Shown: positions 1 to 6,654 of the stretch, in pieces
How positions within the stretch are numbered: the first letter of the stretch is position 1
Layout of the letters: each line of letters opens with the position of its first letter
NCBI GenBank assembly: GCA_916048115.1
Contig: CAJZGQ010000047.1
Coordinates: forward strand, 1-8,713
Source: an uncultured Streptococcus sp.
GTDB lineage: Bacteria; Bacillota; Bacilli; Lactobacillales; Streptococcaceae
Length of the DNA stretch: 8,713 bases
Direction of reading: 5' to 3'
Notes under the pieces: generated by a model
The model's input: only the letters and a program-made list of their open reading frames with translations
What the model was told of the DNA's origin: nothing
Databases searched by the model: none
Position numbers and translations under genes: made by a program

Positions 1-53
1 GGTGGGACGACGAAATCGAATTCTAACGAATTACCGATTTCTGTCCCACTCTC
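1..53. repeat. Right-hand end of a palindromic intergenic repeat (copy 1, cut by the window edge)
   Basis: This stretch matches 4831-4883 at 52 of 53 positions; the only difference is C17 versus T4847. It folds into one long hairpin: GTGGGAC (2-8) pairs with GTCCCAC (43-49), GAAATCG (12-18) with CGATTTC (35-41), and AATTC (19-23) with GAATT (28-32) around a TAAC loop. By comparison with the complete copy, the rest of the element should lie to the left of the window. It ends 9 bp from the stop codon of the 61-residue gene, so it probably shapes the 3' end of that transcript. I cannot name the repeat family with certainty. Confidence 0.85.
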
Positions 54-62
54 ATCGTCTTA

Positions 63-248
63 TTAGAACAAGCCTTTGATTTTGTCCAAGGCACCGCTGA
101 CCATTTCATTTCCAGATACAAGCCCTTTGGCTTGTTCAAGGTAGTCACCGAGGTTATCTTTGTTGTCATCAACAAATTTCTTTGCAGCGTCGAAATCTTT
201 CTTTTCGATCATCTCTTTAACTTGGTTAAATAAGTCCAATGGATTCAT
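63..248 (-). CDS. Small uncharacterised 61-residue acidic helical protein
   Basis: The protein starts MNPLDLFNQV and ends DKIKGLF. I do not recognise a named family. It is rich in Asp, Glu and Lys, has no cysteine, signal peptide or membrane segment, and looks mostly helical: one amphipathic helix over residues 3-16, another over about 18-40, and a Gly/Ser-interrupted third. It is probably cytosolic. The start at 248-246 is chosen because AGGAG lies 8 nt upstream on the minus strand. A longer reading frame from 302 would begin at about the predicted transcription start and has no ribosome binding site. The gene lies 95 bp behind the lactonase gene on the same strand, but has its own plausible promoter in that gap. 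A palindromic repeat begins just past its stop codon. The good start signals and codon pattern support a real gene; the function is unknown. Confidence 0.8.
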   Translation of the reverse strand: MNPLDLFNQVKEMIEKKDFDAAKKFVDDNKDNLGDYLEQAKGLVSGNEMVSGALDKIKGLF

Positions 249-304
249 GTTAGGGTCTCCTAAAATATAAGTTGTGAAGTCAGGCTCGCGCCTTTTTCTC
301 ATCT

Positions 305-333
305 ATTTAATCATTTTTTTAGAGGTTTGACAA
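305..333 (-). promoter_or_regulatory. Probable sigma-A promoter of the 61-residue gene
   Basis: On the minus strand, TTGTCA (333-328) and TTAAAT (310-305) are separated by 17 nt. The -35 box matches consensus at 5 of 6 positions and the -10 box at 4 of 6. The predicted start of transcription near 298 leaves a leader of about 50 nt that includes the AGGAG ribosome binding site. I see no clear terminator for the upstream lactonase gene, so read-through may also supply this gene. Confidence 0.5.
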
Positions 334-343
334 CTAAAACGAC

Positions 344-1354
344 TTAATGAAAAACCGTACAAACGGCCTCTGGAACATAGAAGTCGTCAGATAGAAGGGT
401 CAATTTTCCGCTAGCAGGATCCCGCTTGAAGACGGTGGCATTAGGTGAATCTTGATGGGCTGCGATTAGGTGGTTTTGATCAGGACTAAGTGTGAAATCA
501 CGTGGATTGAGCCCTTGAGTTGGAACAATTTCAATCAGTTCTAGGCTACCATCAGCCACAACTTTGAAGACAGCAATGGAATTGTGAGCACGGTTAGATG
601 CATAGAGGAATTTTCCATCAGCTGAGAGCTTGATCGCAGAAGCCCATTTTTGACCATTGTAGTCTGATGGAAGTGTGGAAACAGTTTGGAAGTGTTCGAA
701 TTCACCCATACCGTCATAAAAGAGCACATCGATCGTAGCATTTAATTCATTGATGAGATAGGCAGTCTTATAGTGAGGATGAAAGACCAGGTGACGAGGT
801 CCTGCCCCTGGGGCTGTTTGATACTGATTGATCAGGGTTAGATTTCCTTCCTCGCTGACATCATAGACATGCAAACTATCTGTTCCTAGGTCACACGTGA
901 TCAGGTACTGATCTGGTGTAAGGTCTGCATAGTGGGTATGTGGACTTGCTTGATTGGCATGAGGACCACTTCCTTGGTGGGTGTCTTGATCGACAAAGGA
1001 CAAACGTCCATCTGCCTCTAGCTGATATACGAGAACTTGGCCTTTGTGATAGTTGGCTCCATAGACCAGTTGACGCTTGTCATCGACAGAGACATAGCAG
1101 AGTGGTGCTCCCTCTTCAACGACGTGATTGAGCGGCTGAAAATCAGCTGTAAAACTTGCGATTCCTCCTTTTCCCTCTTCAGCTCCGACGCTATAAAGGT
1201 TGCCTTTTTCAGAAAAGGCGATATAGGTTGGATTGGGCTCAGCTGCCACTAGTTCCAGATGGTTCAATGTCCCTGTTTCAGGGTCAAATTGTGCCTTGTA
1301 TATTCCTTTGGATTCTTTTTTGGTATAGGTACCGAAATAAATGGTTTGAGACAT
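344..1354 (-). CDS. pgl: Lactonase family protein, 6-phosphogluconolactonase type (seven-bladed beta-propeller)
   Basis: This 336-residue protein belongs to the YbhE-type lactonase family, whose characterised members hydrolyse 6-phosphoglucono-delta-lactone to 6-phosphogluconate in the oxidative pentose phosphate pathway. The length fits the family, which is about 330-350 residues. Visible family motifs are IYFGTYT at the N-terminus, GPHANQASPHTHY (130-142), GPRHLVFHP (185-193), YASNR (251-255) and NPRDFTLSPD (283-292). Repeating blades run through the whole chain, with recurrent SxDGKFLY-like turns. There is no signal peptide, so it should be cytosolic. The start ATG at 1354-1352 has GAGGTG 4 nt upstream and sits behind a good extended -10 promoter. 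It is transcribed divergently from the AI-2E gene. The fold and family are clear. The exact substrate is inferred from the family, because some members act on other lactones or have no proven activity. Confidence 0.85.
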   Translation of the reverse strand: MSQTIYFGTYTKKESKGIYKAQFDPETGTLNHLELVAAEPNPTYIAFSEKGNLYSVGAEEGKGGIASFTADFQPLNHVVEEGAPLCYVSVDDKRQLVYGANYHKGQVLVYQLEADGRLSFVDQDTHQGSGPHANQASPHTHYADLTPDQYLITCDLGTDSLHVYDVSEEGNLTLINQYQTAPGAGPRHLVFHPHYKTAYLINELNATIDVLFYDGMGEFEHFQTVSTLPSDYNGQKWASAIKLSADGKFLYASNRAHNSIAVFKVVADGSLELIEIVPTQGLNPRDFTLSPDQNHLIAAHQDSPNATVFKRDPASGKLTLLSDDFYVPEAVCTVFH

Positions 1355-1382
1355 AGGTCACCTCGTATGATTTGTTAGGTTT

Positions 1383-1411
1383 ATTATATCAAAGGTCCTA
1401 TTGGAAGGCAA
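1383..1411 (-). promoter_or_regulatory. Extended -10 promoter of the lactonase gene
   Basis: On the minus strand, TTGCCT (1411-1406) is followed after 17 nt by a perfect TATAAT (1388-1383), with TGA directly in front, making an extended -10. The predicted transcription start is near 1376, giving a leader of about 20 nt. Confidence 0.75.
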
Positions 1412-1482
1412 TTGCTAGTTGAAAAGGGGAGAGCCTTTCTTTCTTATTTTGCTAGTTTTTTCGTAACTTCAAGCTCAAAAAA

Positions 1483-1491
1483 TGCTAAAAT
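1483..1491 (+). promoter_or_regulatory. Extended -10 promoter of the AI-2E/TPR operon
   Basis: TGC followed by TAAAAT (1486-1491) forms an extended -10 box. I see no good -35 hexamer at the usual distance, which is tolerable for TGn promoters. The predicted start near 1498 leaves about 25 nt before the GTG start codon, with AAGGAG inside it. Confidence 0.55.
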
Positions 1492-1522
1492 AGAAACAGA
1501 TTGAAATGAAAAGGAGTTCTCT

Positions 1523-2698
1523 GTGGATAATAAAGAAAAACAGTTTAGTTTGTCCTGGTTTTTTAGATGGTTTTTAGACAACAAGGCCATTACCGTATTT
1601 TTAGTTACCTTGCTGTTGGGCTTGAACCTTTTGGTTTTGAGTAAAATCACCTTTATTTTTATTCCTATTTTTGAGTTTGCAGGAGCCGTCATGCTGCCTG
1701 TTATTATCTCTGGTTTGCTCTATTACCTGCTCAACCCTATTGTTGACTTTCTTGAAAGAAAAGGACTAAAGCGGATTTTTGCGATTTCCTTCGTCTTTTT
1801 CTTGATTGCAGTGCTTTTAATTTGGGGTCTAGCTGTAGTGATTCCATCCGTCCAACGACAAGTGGTGAGTTTCTTTCATAACTTGCCAACTTATTTGGAA
1901 AAGGCCAATGCAACCATCGATGATTTTCTAGATAATCGCGTCTCCTCTGATATCAAACCCCAGTTAGATGAGATCACCAAGGAATTGTCTGCAAACATTA
2001 CTTCTTGGGCCAGTTCGATCTCTGGGCGGGCTGTCAATTGGGTCAGCAACTTGATTGGAGTGGCTTCGCAAGTTATTGTTGCCTTGATCATCATGCCTTT
2101 TATTGTCTTTTATCTTCTACGAGATGGAAAAAATTTAAAGGGCCACATTGTTCGCTTCTTACCGACTAAGATTCGTAAATCAGCTGAACAAGTTCTCTCA
2201 GACGTCAATACCCAACTCTCCAACTACGTTCGAGGGCAAATTACGGTAGCCATTGTCGTCGCTATTATGTTCATCATCTTCTTTAAGATCATTGGTTTGC
2301 GCTATGCGGTGACACTGGGGATCTCTGCGGGGATCTTGAATTTGATCCCATACTTGGGTAGTTTCTTAGCCATGTTACCTGCCTTAGTATTGGGCTTGGT
2401 AGCAGGACCAGAGATGTTTATCAAGGTCTTGATTGTATTTGCAGTGGAGCAAACCATTGAAGGACGTTTTGTATCACCTTTGGTTTTGGGAAGCCAGTTA
2501 AATATCCATCCAATTACCATTTTATTCGTGCTCTTGACGTCAGGATCTATGTTTGGAATCTGGGGAGTTTTCCTTGGAATTCCAGTCTATGCATCTGCTA
2601 AGGTGGTGATCGGAGCTATCTTTGAATGGTATAAGGTCGTCAGTGGCTTGTATGAAGAACACAATGAAATAGAAGAGGAAACACACAGTGAGTCATAG
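1523..2698 (+). CDS. AI-2E family transporter (UPF0118, TqsA/YtvI-like membrane protein)
   Basis: This is a 391-residue polytopic membrane protein of Pfam AI-2E_transport. Hydrophobic segments lie at about 22-40, 44-70, 84-108, 174-198, 238-257, 260-295, 298-310 and 330-364, with a soluble stretch between about 109 and 170. Family signatures in the C-terminal half are the P276-Y-L-G-S-F motif and the EGRFVSPLVLGSQLNIHP block (313-330). E. coli TqsA was proposed to export autoinducer-2, but other family members behave as sodium/proton antiporters, so the substrate is open here. The start is GTG at 1523, with AAGGAG 6 nt upstream. The C-terminus is acidic (EEHNEIEEETHSES). Its end overlaps the start of the TPR gene by 11 nt, which suggests translational coupling and shared function or regulation. 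Confidence 0.9.
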   Translation: MDNKEKQFSLSWFFRWFLDNKAITVFLVTLLLGLNLLVLSKITFIFIPIFEFAGAVMLPVIISGLLYYLLNPIVDFLERKGLKRIFAISFVFFLIAVLLIWGLAVVIPSVQRQVVSFFHNLPTYLEKANATIDDFLDNRVSSDIKPQLDEITKELSANITSWASSISGRAVNWVSNLIGVASQVIVALIIMPFIVFYLLRDGKNLKGHIVRFLPTKIRKSAEQVLSDVNTQLSNYVRGQITVAIVVAIMFIIFFKIIGLRYAVTLGISAGILNLIPYLGSFLAMLPALVLGLVAGPEMFIKVLIVFAVEQTIEGRFVSPLVLGSQLNIHPITILFVLLTSGSMFGIWGVFLGIPVYASAKVVIGAIFEWYKVVSGLYEEHNEIEEETHSES

Positions 2699-3917
2699 TC
2701 AACAAATGGTAGAGGCTCTCGATCGGCAAGAGCTAGAAGAGGCAGAAGTTCAATTTCAACAGGCTTTGTTAGAAGATAGTGAAGCGCAATTATTGGATTT
2801 AGGTCAATATCTTGAAAGTATCGGTTTTTACCCTCAGGCAAAAGAAATCTATGAACAGCTTGCAGAAACCTATCCAGAAGTGTATCTGAGTTTGGCAACC
2901 ATCCTTGCAGAGGAAGGCCAAATGGAAGAGGCCTTTGCTTATTTAGAAGAAATTGAGCCAGACTCTAACTGGTATGTGGCCAGTCTCTTGGTTAAGGCGG
3001 ATCTCTATCAGATGGAAGGCCTAGCAGATGTAGCGCGTGAAAAATTAGTTGAAGCTGCTCATTTGTCTGATGATCCGATCATTCAATTAGGGCTAGCTGA
3101 AATTGATCTGGAATTGGAACGCTACCAAGAGGCCATCCAAGAGTATGCTCAGTTAGACAATCGGGAGATTTTGGAAGCAACAGGAATTTCCACCTATCAA
3201 CGGATTGGTTTTGCCTATGCCAATCTTGGTAAGTTTGAAGCAGCTGTTCCCTTCTTAGAGAAAGCTCTGGAGATTGAGTTTGATGACCAGATTGCTTACG
3301 AATTAGCGACCTTATTGTCTGACCAAGAAGAATTCCAAAAAGCCCTGATCTACTACAAACAAATTGATACCTTGTCGCCTGATTTTGAGGGCTATGAGTA
3401 TGGTTATGCTTTAGCTTTACAGTCTGAAAATGACCGTGAAAAAGCACTTGAGATTGCTAAACAAGGGATCCAGAAGAATCCATTTGATGCCCAATTGAAG
3501 CTCCTTGCTTCTCAGCTTTCTTATGAACTCCACCAGCCTGAGCAAGCAGAAGCTTATCTATTAGAGGCTAAAGAAGTGGCAGATGATCTCGAAGAGATTG
3601 CTCTTCGCCTGACCACCCTTTATTTGGAACAGGAACGCTTTGACCAAGTCTTGGATTGGCAAAATGAAGAAGTCGAAACAGTTGTCACCCGGTGGAACAT
3701 TGCCCGTGCTTTGGCTGCCTTGGAGAAAACAGAAGAGGCCGTCTCAGCCTACCAAGAGCTCTATGAGGACTTAAAGGACAACCCAGAATTCCTCGAAGCC
3801 TATGTTTATTTGTTGCGTGAGGCTGGAGATGTGACGAAGGCGCGTGAAGTGGCTAATCAGTATTTGGCGATCGTACCAGACGATGTACAGATGCAAACCC
3901 TCTATGATAGCCTCTAA
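2688..3917 (+). CDS. Tetratricopeptide-repeat protein
   Basis: This 409-residue soluble protein is built almost entirely of TPR-like helical pairs. The clearest unit spans about 169-200 (YQRIGFAYANLGKFEAAVPF onward), and neighbouring units start near 203, 237, 268, 305 and 336. Units carry the typical A-Y/F-x-x-L and A-x-x-x-Y/F-x-x-A positions. It is strongly acidic and has no signal peptide, membrane segment or catalytic motif. TPR arrays are usually scaffolds for protein-protein contacts; the partner is unknown. The start is GTG at 2688, with AGAGGA 8 nt upstream and inside the end of the AI-2E gene. The next in-frame ATG (2706) lacks a ribosome binding site. The 11-nt overlap shows co-transcription with the AI-2E gene. 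It may stabilise or regulate that membrane protein, but this rests only on position. Confidence 0.9.
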   Translation: MSHSQQMVEALDRQELEEAEVQFQQALLEDSEAQLLDLGQYLESIGFYPQAKEIYEQLAETYPEVYLSLATILAEEGQMEEAFAYLEEIEPDSNWYVASLLVKADLYQMEGLADVAREKLVEAAHLSDDPIIQLGLAEIDLELERYQEAIQEYAQLDNREILEATGISTYQRIGFAYANLGKFEAAVPFLEKALEIEFDDQIAYELATLLSDQEEFQKALIYYKQIDTLSPDFEGYEYGYALALQSENDREKALEIAKQGIQKNPFDAQLKLLASQLSYELHQPEQAEAYLLEAKEVADDLEEIALRLTTLYLEQERFDQVLDWQNEEVETVVTRWNIARALAALEKTEEAVSAYQELYEDLKDNPEFLEAYVYLLREAGDVTKAREVANQYLAIVPDDVQMQTLYDSL

Positions 3918-3951
3918 TCAAAACCATATCGTGAAGATTCGGAATAGTTTG

Positions 3952-3960
3952 TGGTATACT
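3952..3960 (+). promoter_or_regulatory. Extended -10 promoter of budA
   Basis: TGG followed by TATACT (3955-3960) is a good extended -10. The -35 region is weak (TGAAGA at 3932-3937, 17-nt spacing). Transcription would start near 3967, about 23 nt before the ATG. I see no terminator between the TPR stop (3917) and this site, so read-through from the upstream operon is also possible. Confidence 0.6.
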
Positions 3961-3989
3961 GGTAGAAGATAGAATGAGGAGAGAAAAAC

Positions 3990-4706
3990 ATGGAACCAGT
4001 AAAACTTTTTCAATACAATACCTTAGGTGCCCTAATGGCGGGTCTGTACGGGGGTTCATTTACGATTGGAGAACTCTTGGAACACGGAGATCTAGGAGTT
4101 GGGACGCTTGATTCTATTGATGGAGAGTTGATCGTATTAGATGGTAAGGCATATCAGGCCAAGGGATCAGGGGATCATCCTGAAATAGTCGAAGTTTCTC
4201 CGGATGCCAAGGTTCCTTATGCAGCAGTCGTTCCTCACCAAGCAGAAGTGATTTTCCGCCAACGCTTTGAAATGACGGACGAGGAATTGGAAGCCCGTAT
4301 TGAGTCTTATTATGATGGGGAAAATCTTTTCCGCTCTATTAAGATTCGTGGTGACTTTGCCAAGATGCATGTCCGTATGATTCCAAAATCAACACCAGAG
4401 ATGAAGTTTGCAGAGGTTGCAACCCATCAGCCAGAGTATACACGGGAAAATGTCACTGGAACCATCGTCGGTTTTTGGACACCAGAAATTTTCCATGGCG
4501 TGAGCGTGGCTGGTTATCATTTGCACTTTATTTCAGATGACCACACCTTTGGTGGCCATGTCATGGATTTTGTCATCACAGAAGGGATTGTAGAGGTGGG
4601 AGCTATCGATCAGCTGGATCAACGTTTCCCAGTTCAAGACCGTCAGTACCTCTTTGCCAAATTCAATGTTGATGAGGTCAAAGAAGACATCAATAAAGCA
4701 GAATAA
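3990..4706 (+). CDS. budA: Alpha-acetolactate decarboxylase
   Basis: This 238-residue cytosolic enzyme (EC 4.1.1.5) converts (S)-2-acetolactate to (R)-acetoin and CO2. It diverts pyruvate from acid to neutral products and drains acetolactate away from branched-chain amino acid synthesis. The three zinc ligands are visible as H177 and H179 in GYHLHF and H190 in GGHVMDF. Their spacing (2 and 13 residues) equals that of H194, H196 and H207 in the Brevibacillus brevis enzyme. E46 in DGELIVLDG and R129 in MHVRM probably match its active-site Glu65 and Arg145; this alignment was done by eye. The length is typical, with no signal peptide. The ATG at 3990 has AGGAG 8 nt upstream. Acetolactate synthase is not beside it in this window, so the substrate must come from an enzyme encoded elsewhere. 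The gene ends 3 bp before the compound repeat. Confidence 0.95.
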   Translation: MEPVKLFQYNTLGALMAGLYGGSFTIGELLEHGDLGVGTLDSIDGELIVLDGKAYQAKGSGDHPEIVEVSPDAKVPYAAVVPHQAEVIFRQRFEMTDEELEARIESYYDGENLFRSIKIRGDFAKMHVRMIPKSTPEMKFAEVATHQPEYTRENVTGTIVGFWTPEIFHGVSVAGYHLHFISDDHTFGGHVMDFVITEGIVEVGAIDQLDQRFPVQDRQYLFAKFNVDEVKEDINKAE

Positions 4707-4735
4707 AAAGAGGCTGGGACAAAAGTCCTAGCCTC
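4705..4735 (-). terminator. Probable intrinsic terminator for the minus-strand NFACT gene
   Basis: Read on the minus strand, an 11-bp stem (one A-C mismatch) with a TTTT loop is followed directly by five U residues (complement of 4709-4705). It lies about 165 nt past the stop of the NFACT gene and overlaps the budA stop codon. On the plus strand the same stem is fully paired with one G-U, but the following sequence is only moderately T-rich. Confidence 0.65.
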
Positions 4736-4883
4736 TCAATTATTTTTGGATTGTCGAGCAAGACGCAGTGGTTGAGTGGGCTCTACTACACTGATTTCAT
4801 CAGCTTTACAGCCCTACTCAACTGTGCGGAGGTGGGACGACGAAATTGAATTCTAACGAATTACCGATTTCTGTCCCACTCTC
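4710..4883. repeat. Complete 174-bp compound palindromic repeat (copy 2), MITE-like
   Basis: The element has three folding parts. The left hairpin (4710-4735) has an 11-bp stem around AAAA. The central irregular hairpin (about 4766-4825) pairs TTGAGT (4772-4777) with ACTCAA (4816-4821), GGGCT (4778-4782) with AGCCC (4810-4814), and CTGAT (4791-4795) with ATCAG (4799-4803). The right hairpin (4832-4879) is shared with window positions 2-49. The outer ends form an imperfect terminal inverted repeat, GAGGCTGGGACA against GAGAGTGGGACA (10 of 12). It carries no ORF. It fills nearly all of the gap between two convergent genes. I recognise it as the kind of repeat common in oral streptococcal genomes but cannot give a secure family name (BOX or RUP membership was not established). 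Confidence 0.8.
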
Positions 4884-4894
4884 TTTTATTTTTT
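4832..4894 (+). terminator. Probable intrinsic terminator for budA
   Basis: The long right-hand hairpin of the repeat (GTGGGAC at 4832-4838 with GTCCCAC at 4873-4879, plus the inner stems) is followed on the plus strand by TCTCTTTTATTTTTT. It would stop transcription arriving from budA just before the stop codon of the convergent gene. Confidence 0.65.
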
Positions 4895-4898
4895 GAAA

Positions 4899-6560
4899 TC
4901 AGTCTGTTAGTTTCATGGCTTTGATTTTTTCTTCTTCGGGGGTGACCCGCAGAGTTTTTTGGCCGGTGTAGGTGACAAAACCTGGTTTTCCACCAGTTGG
5001 TTTATTGAGTTTCTTGGCTTCGATCATATCTACTTGGACCAGGTTTGAGAGACGGGCCTTGGAATAGTAGGCCGCCAACTCTGCAGCATCGGTCTTCACT
5101 TCATCTGATGGATTTAGATTTCCTGTAATGACGACGTGGCTTCCCGGGATGTCTTTGGCATGGAACCAGAGCTCGTCTTTTTTAGCAATCTTAAAGGTTA
5201 GTTCATCGTTTTGCAGATTATTGCGACCCACTAAAATGATAGTCTTTCCATCACTCGCCAGGTATTTCTCAGGTTTTTTCCGTTTATGAATTTTTTCACG
5301 GTTGCGCCGTTTGATAAAGCCAGTCTGGATTAACTCTTCTCGAATTTCTGCCACCTCAGCCAGGCTCGCTTGAGAAAGGGCTGTTTCAACCGTTTCAAGA
5401 TAAGAAATAGTTTCCTTGGTTTCTTGAATGAGGATGGTCAAATGTTTGACGGCTTCTTTTAACTTCTGGTAGCGTTTGAAGTAGCGTTGGGCATTTTGAT
5501 TGGGGGTCAGGGCCTTATTGAGTTGGATGGTGATCGGTTCATTGGTATAGTAATTATCCAAAACAACCTGGTCTTGGTCGTTTGGTACCTGATGGAGGAA
5601 GGTTGTCAACAATTCTCCTTTTTGGCGGAATTCTTCCGCATTGTCGGTCGCCGCTAACTCCGCTTCTTGCTTGGCTAATTTTTTCCGGTTCTTTTCAAGA
5701 TCGTTTTCAACCTTGCGGATTAATTCACTGGCCTGTTGTTGCACCCGATCGCGCTCAGCCTTGTCTCGGTAATAGTCATCCAGCAGATCGGAAAGTGTCT
5801 CAAAGGTTTGATTGGTCGCATCTGCAAAGGGGATAGCCGAGAAGGATTTGGTCGTTAGGCGAGGCTCAGAAGGTGCCTCGAAAAAGGCACGGAAGGTCTT
5901 TAATTTTTCATCCGTCTCAAGTCGCTTGGCCAATTCTTGAGCCGTATCTCGCCCCAAACCTTGGAAACATTTTTGAAGGTTCTTTGGGCTTAATTCTTCC
6001 TTGTGAAGAAGGGCAAAAAGAGCTTCATCTCCAATTGTAAAAGGATTGACCGCGTCGGTTTTCGGAGGAGCTACATAGGTTGATCCAGGGAGAATGGTCC
6101 GGTAGCTATTTTGTGAGAAGCCGACATGTTTGATGGCTTCGATGATTTTATTGCTGGTGCGGTCTAGGAGAATAATATTACTGTGCTTGCCCATGATTTC
6201 GATCATGAGGCTGACAGAAATGGCATCTCCAATTTCGTTTTTATTGGAGACACGGATTTCGAGAATCCGGTCGTTCTCCATTTGCTCAATCCCTTCAATG
6301 ACCGCGCCTTGAAGATATTTGCGCATAACCATAATAAAGGTATTGGGAAAGGCAGGATTTTCAAAGTTGGTCTGGGTCCGTTGAACCCGTCCAAAGACAG
6401 AATGGGCAGAGAGCAAGAGCTTTTGGTTTTTCCGATTGCCTCGGATTTGGAGCACCAATTCTTGCTCGAAAGGTTGGTTAATTTTTTGAATGCGACCGCT
6501 CAAGAGTTCGGCCTTCAATTCTTGCACCATATGGTGTAAAAAAAATCCATCAAAAGACAT
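4899..6560 (-). CDS. rqcH: NFACT family protein: RqcH/Rqc2 homologue, PavA/FbpA-like
   Basis: This 553-residue protein matches in length and start (MSFDGFFLHHMV) the streptococcal PavA/FBP54 group, long annotated as fibronectin-binding. Domains in order: NFACT-N (about 1-260), a helical and coiled-coil region (about 260-415, rich in Lys, Glu and Gln), a basic linker (KRRNREKIHKRKK, 417-429) and NFACT-R (about 430-545) with DELWFHAKDIPGSH (462-475). Residues D97-R98 coincide with the DR pair needed by Bacillus subtilis RqcH. That protein recruits Ala-tRNA to stalled 50S subunits and adds alanine tails in ribosome quality control. There is no signal peptide or LPXTG anchor, consistent with a cytosolic main role; surface exposure of PavA would be non-classical. 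The start at 6560 has GAGGG 5 nt upstream. An in-frame ATG pair at 6575-6570 has no ribosome binding site and falls before the family start. It converges with budA. Confidence 0.92.
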   Translation of the reverse strand: MSFDGFFLHHMVQELKAELLSGRIQKINQPFEQELVLQIRGNRKNQKLLLSAHSVFGRVQRTQTNFENPAFPNTFIMVMRKYLQGAVIEGIEQMENDRILEIRVSNKNEIGDAISVSLMIEIMGKHSNIILLDRTSNKIIEAIKHVGFSQNSYRTILPGSTYVAPPKTDAVNPFTIGDEALFALLHKEELSPKNLQKCFQGLGRDTAQELAKRLETDEKLKTFRAFFEAPSEPRLTTKSFSAIPFADATNQTFETLSDLLDDYYRDKAERDRVQQQASELIRKVENDLEKNRKKLAKQEAELAATDNAEEFRQKGELLTTFLHQVPNDQDQVVLDNYYTNEPITIQLNKALTPNQNAQRYFKRYQKLKEAVKHLTILIQETKETISYLETVETALSQASLAEVAEIREELIQTGFIKRRNREKIHKRKKPEKYLASDGKTIILVGRNNLQNDELTFKIAKKDELWFHAKDIPGSHVVITGNLNPSDEVKTDAAELAAYYSKARLSNLVQVDMIEAKKLNKPTGGKPGFVTYTGQKTLRVTPEEEKIKAMKLTD

Positions 6561-6595
6561 GGGATCCCTCATCATTCTAGCGTTTATTCTAGTAA

Positions 6596-6604
6596 ATTAT
6601 ATCA
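6596..6604 (-). promoter_or_regulatory. Extended -10 promoter of the NFACT gene
   Basis: On the minus strand, TGA (6604-6602) directly precedes a perfect TATAAT (6601-6596). No convincing -35 hexamer is seen. Transcription would start near 6589, about 29 nt before the ATG. Confidence 0.65.
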
Positions 6605-6654
6605 AAATTAGTGCTGAAATCCCAGAAAGAAGCAAGGGGCTGTTCAATAGAAAA

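Noticed and set aside
249..302. N-terminal extension of the 61-residue protein (18 extra codons from 302)
   Set aside because: It has no ribosome binding site, and its ATG lies at about the predicted transcription start. The internal ATG at 248 has AGGAG 8 nt upstream.
1421..1445. AAAGG/CCTTT inverted repeat between the divergent lactonase and AI-2E promoters, considered as a terminator
   Set aside because: The stem is only about five pairs and no gene ends there. It may be chance in a purine/pyrimidine-rich stretch.
2587..2898. 103-residue minus-strand reading frame across the AI-2E/TPR junction
   Set aside because: It is antisense to two well-supported genes, and its translation resembles no family.
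3079..3447. 122-residue minus-strand reading frame inside the TPR gene
   Set aside because: It is a shadow of the repetitive, acidic TPR coding sequence and has no start signal or recognisable domain.
6183..6539. 118-residue plus-strand reading frame inside the NFACT gene
   Set aside because: It is antisense to conserved NFACT-N codons and shows no ribosome binding site or family similarity.
6561..6575. Upstream ATG pair for the NFACT gene (five extra residues)
   Set aside because: The family start is MSFDGFF, and only the ATG at 6560 has a GAGGG site at good spacing.
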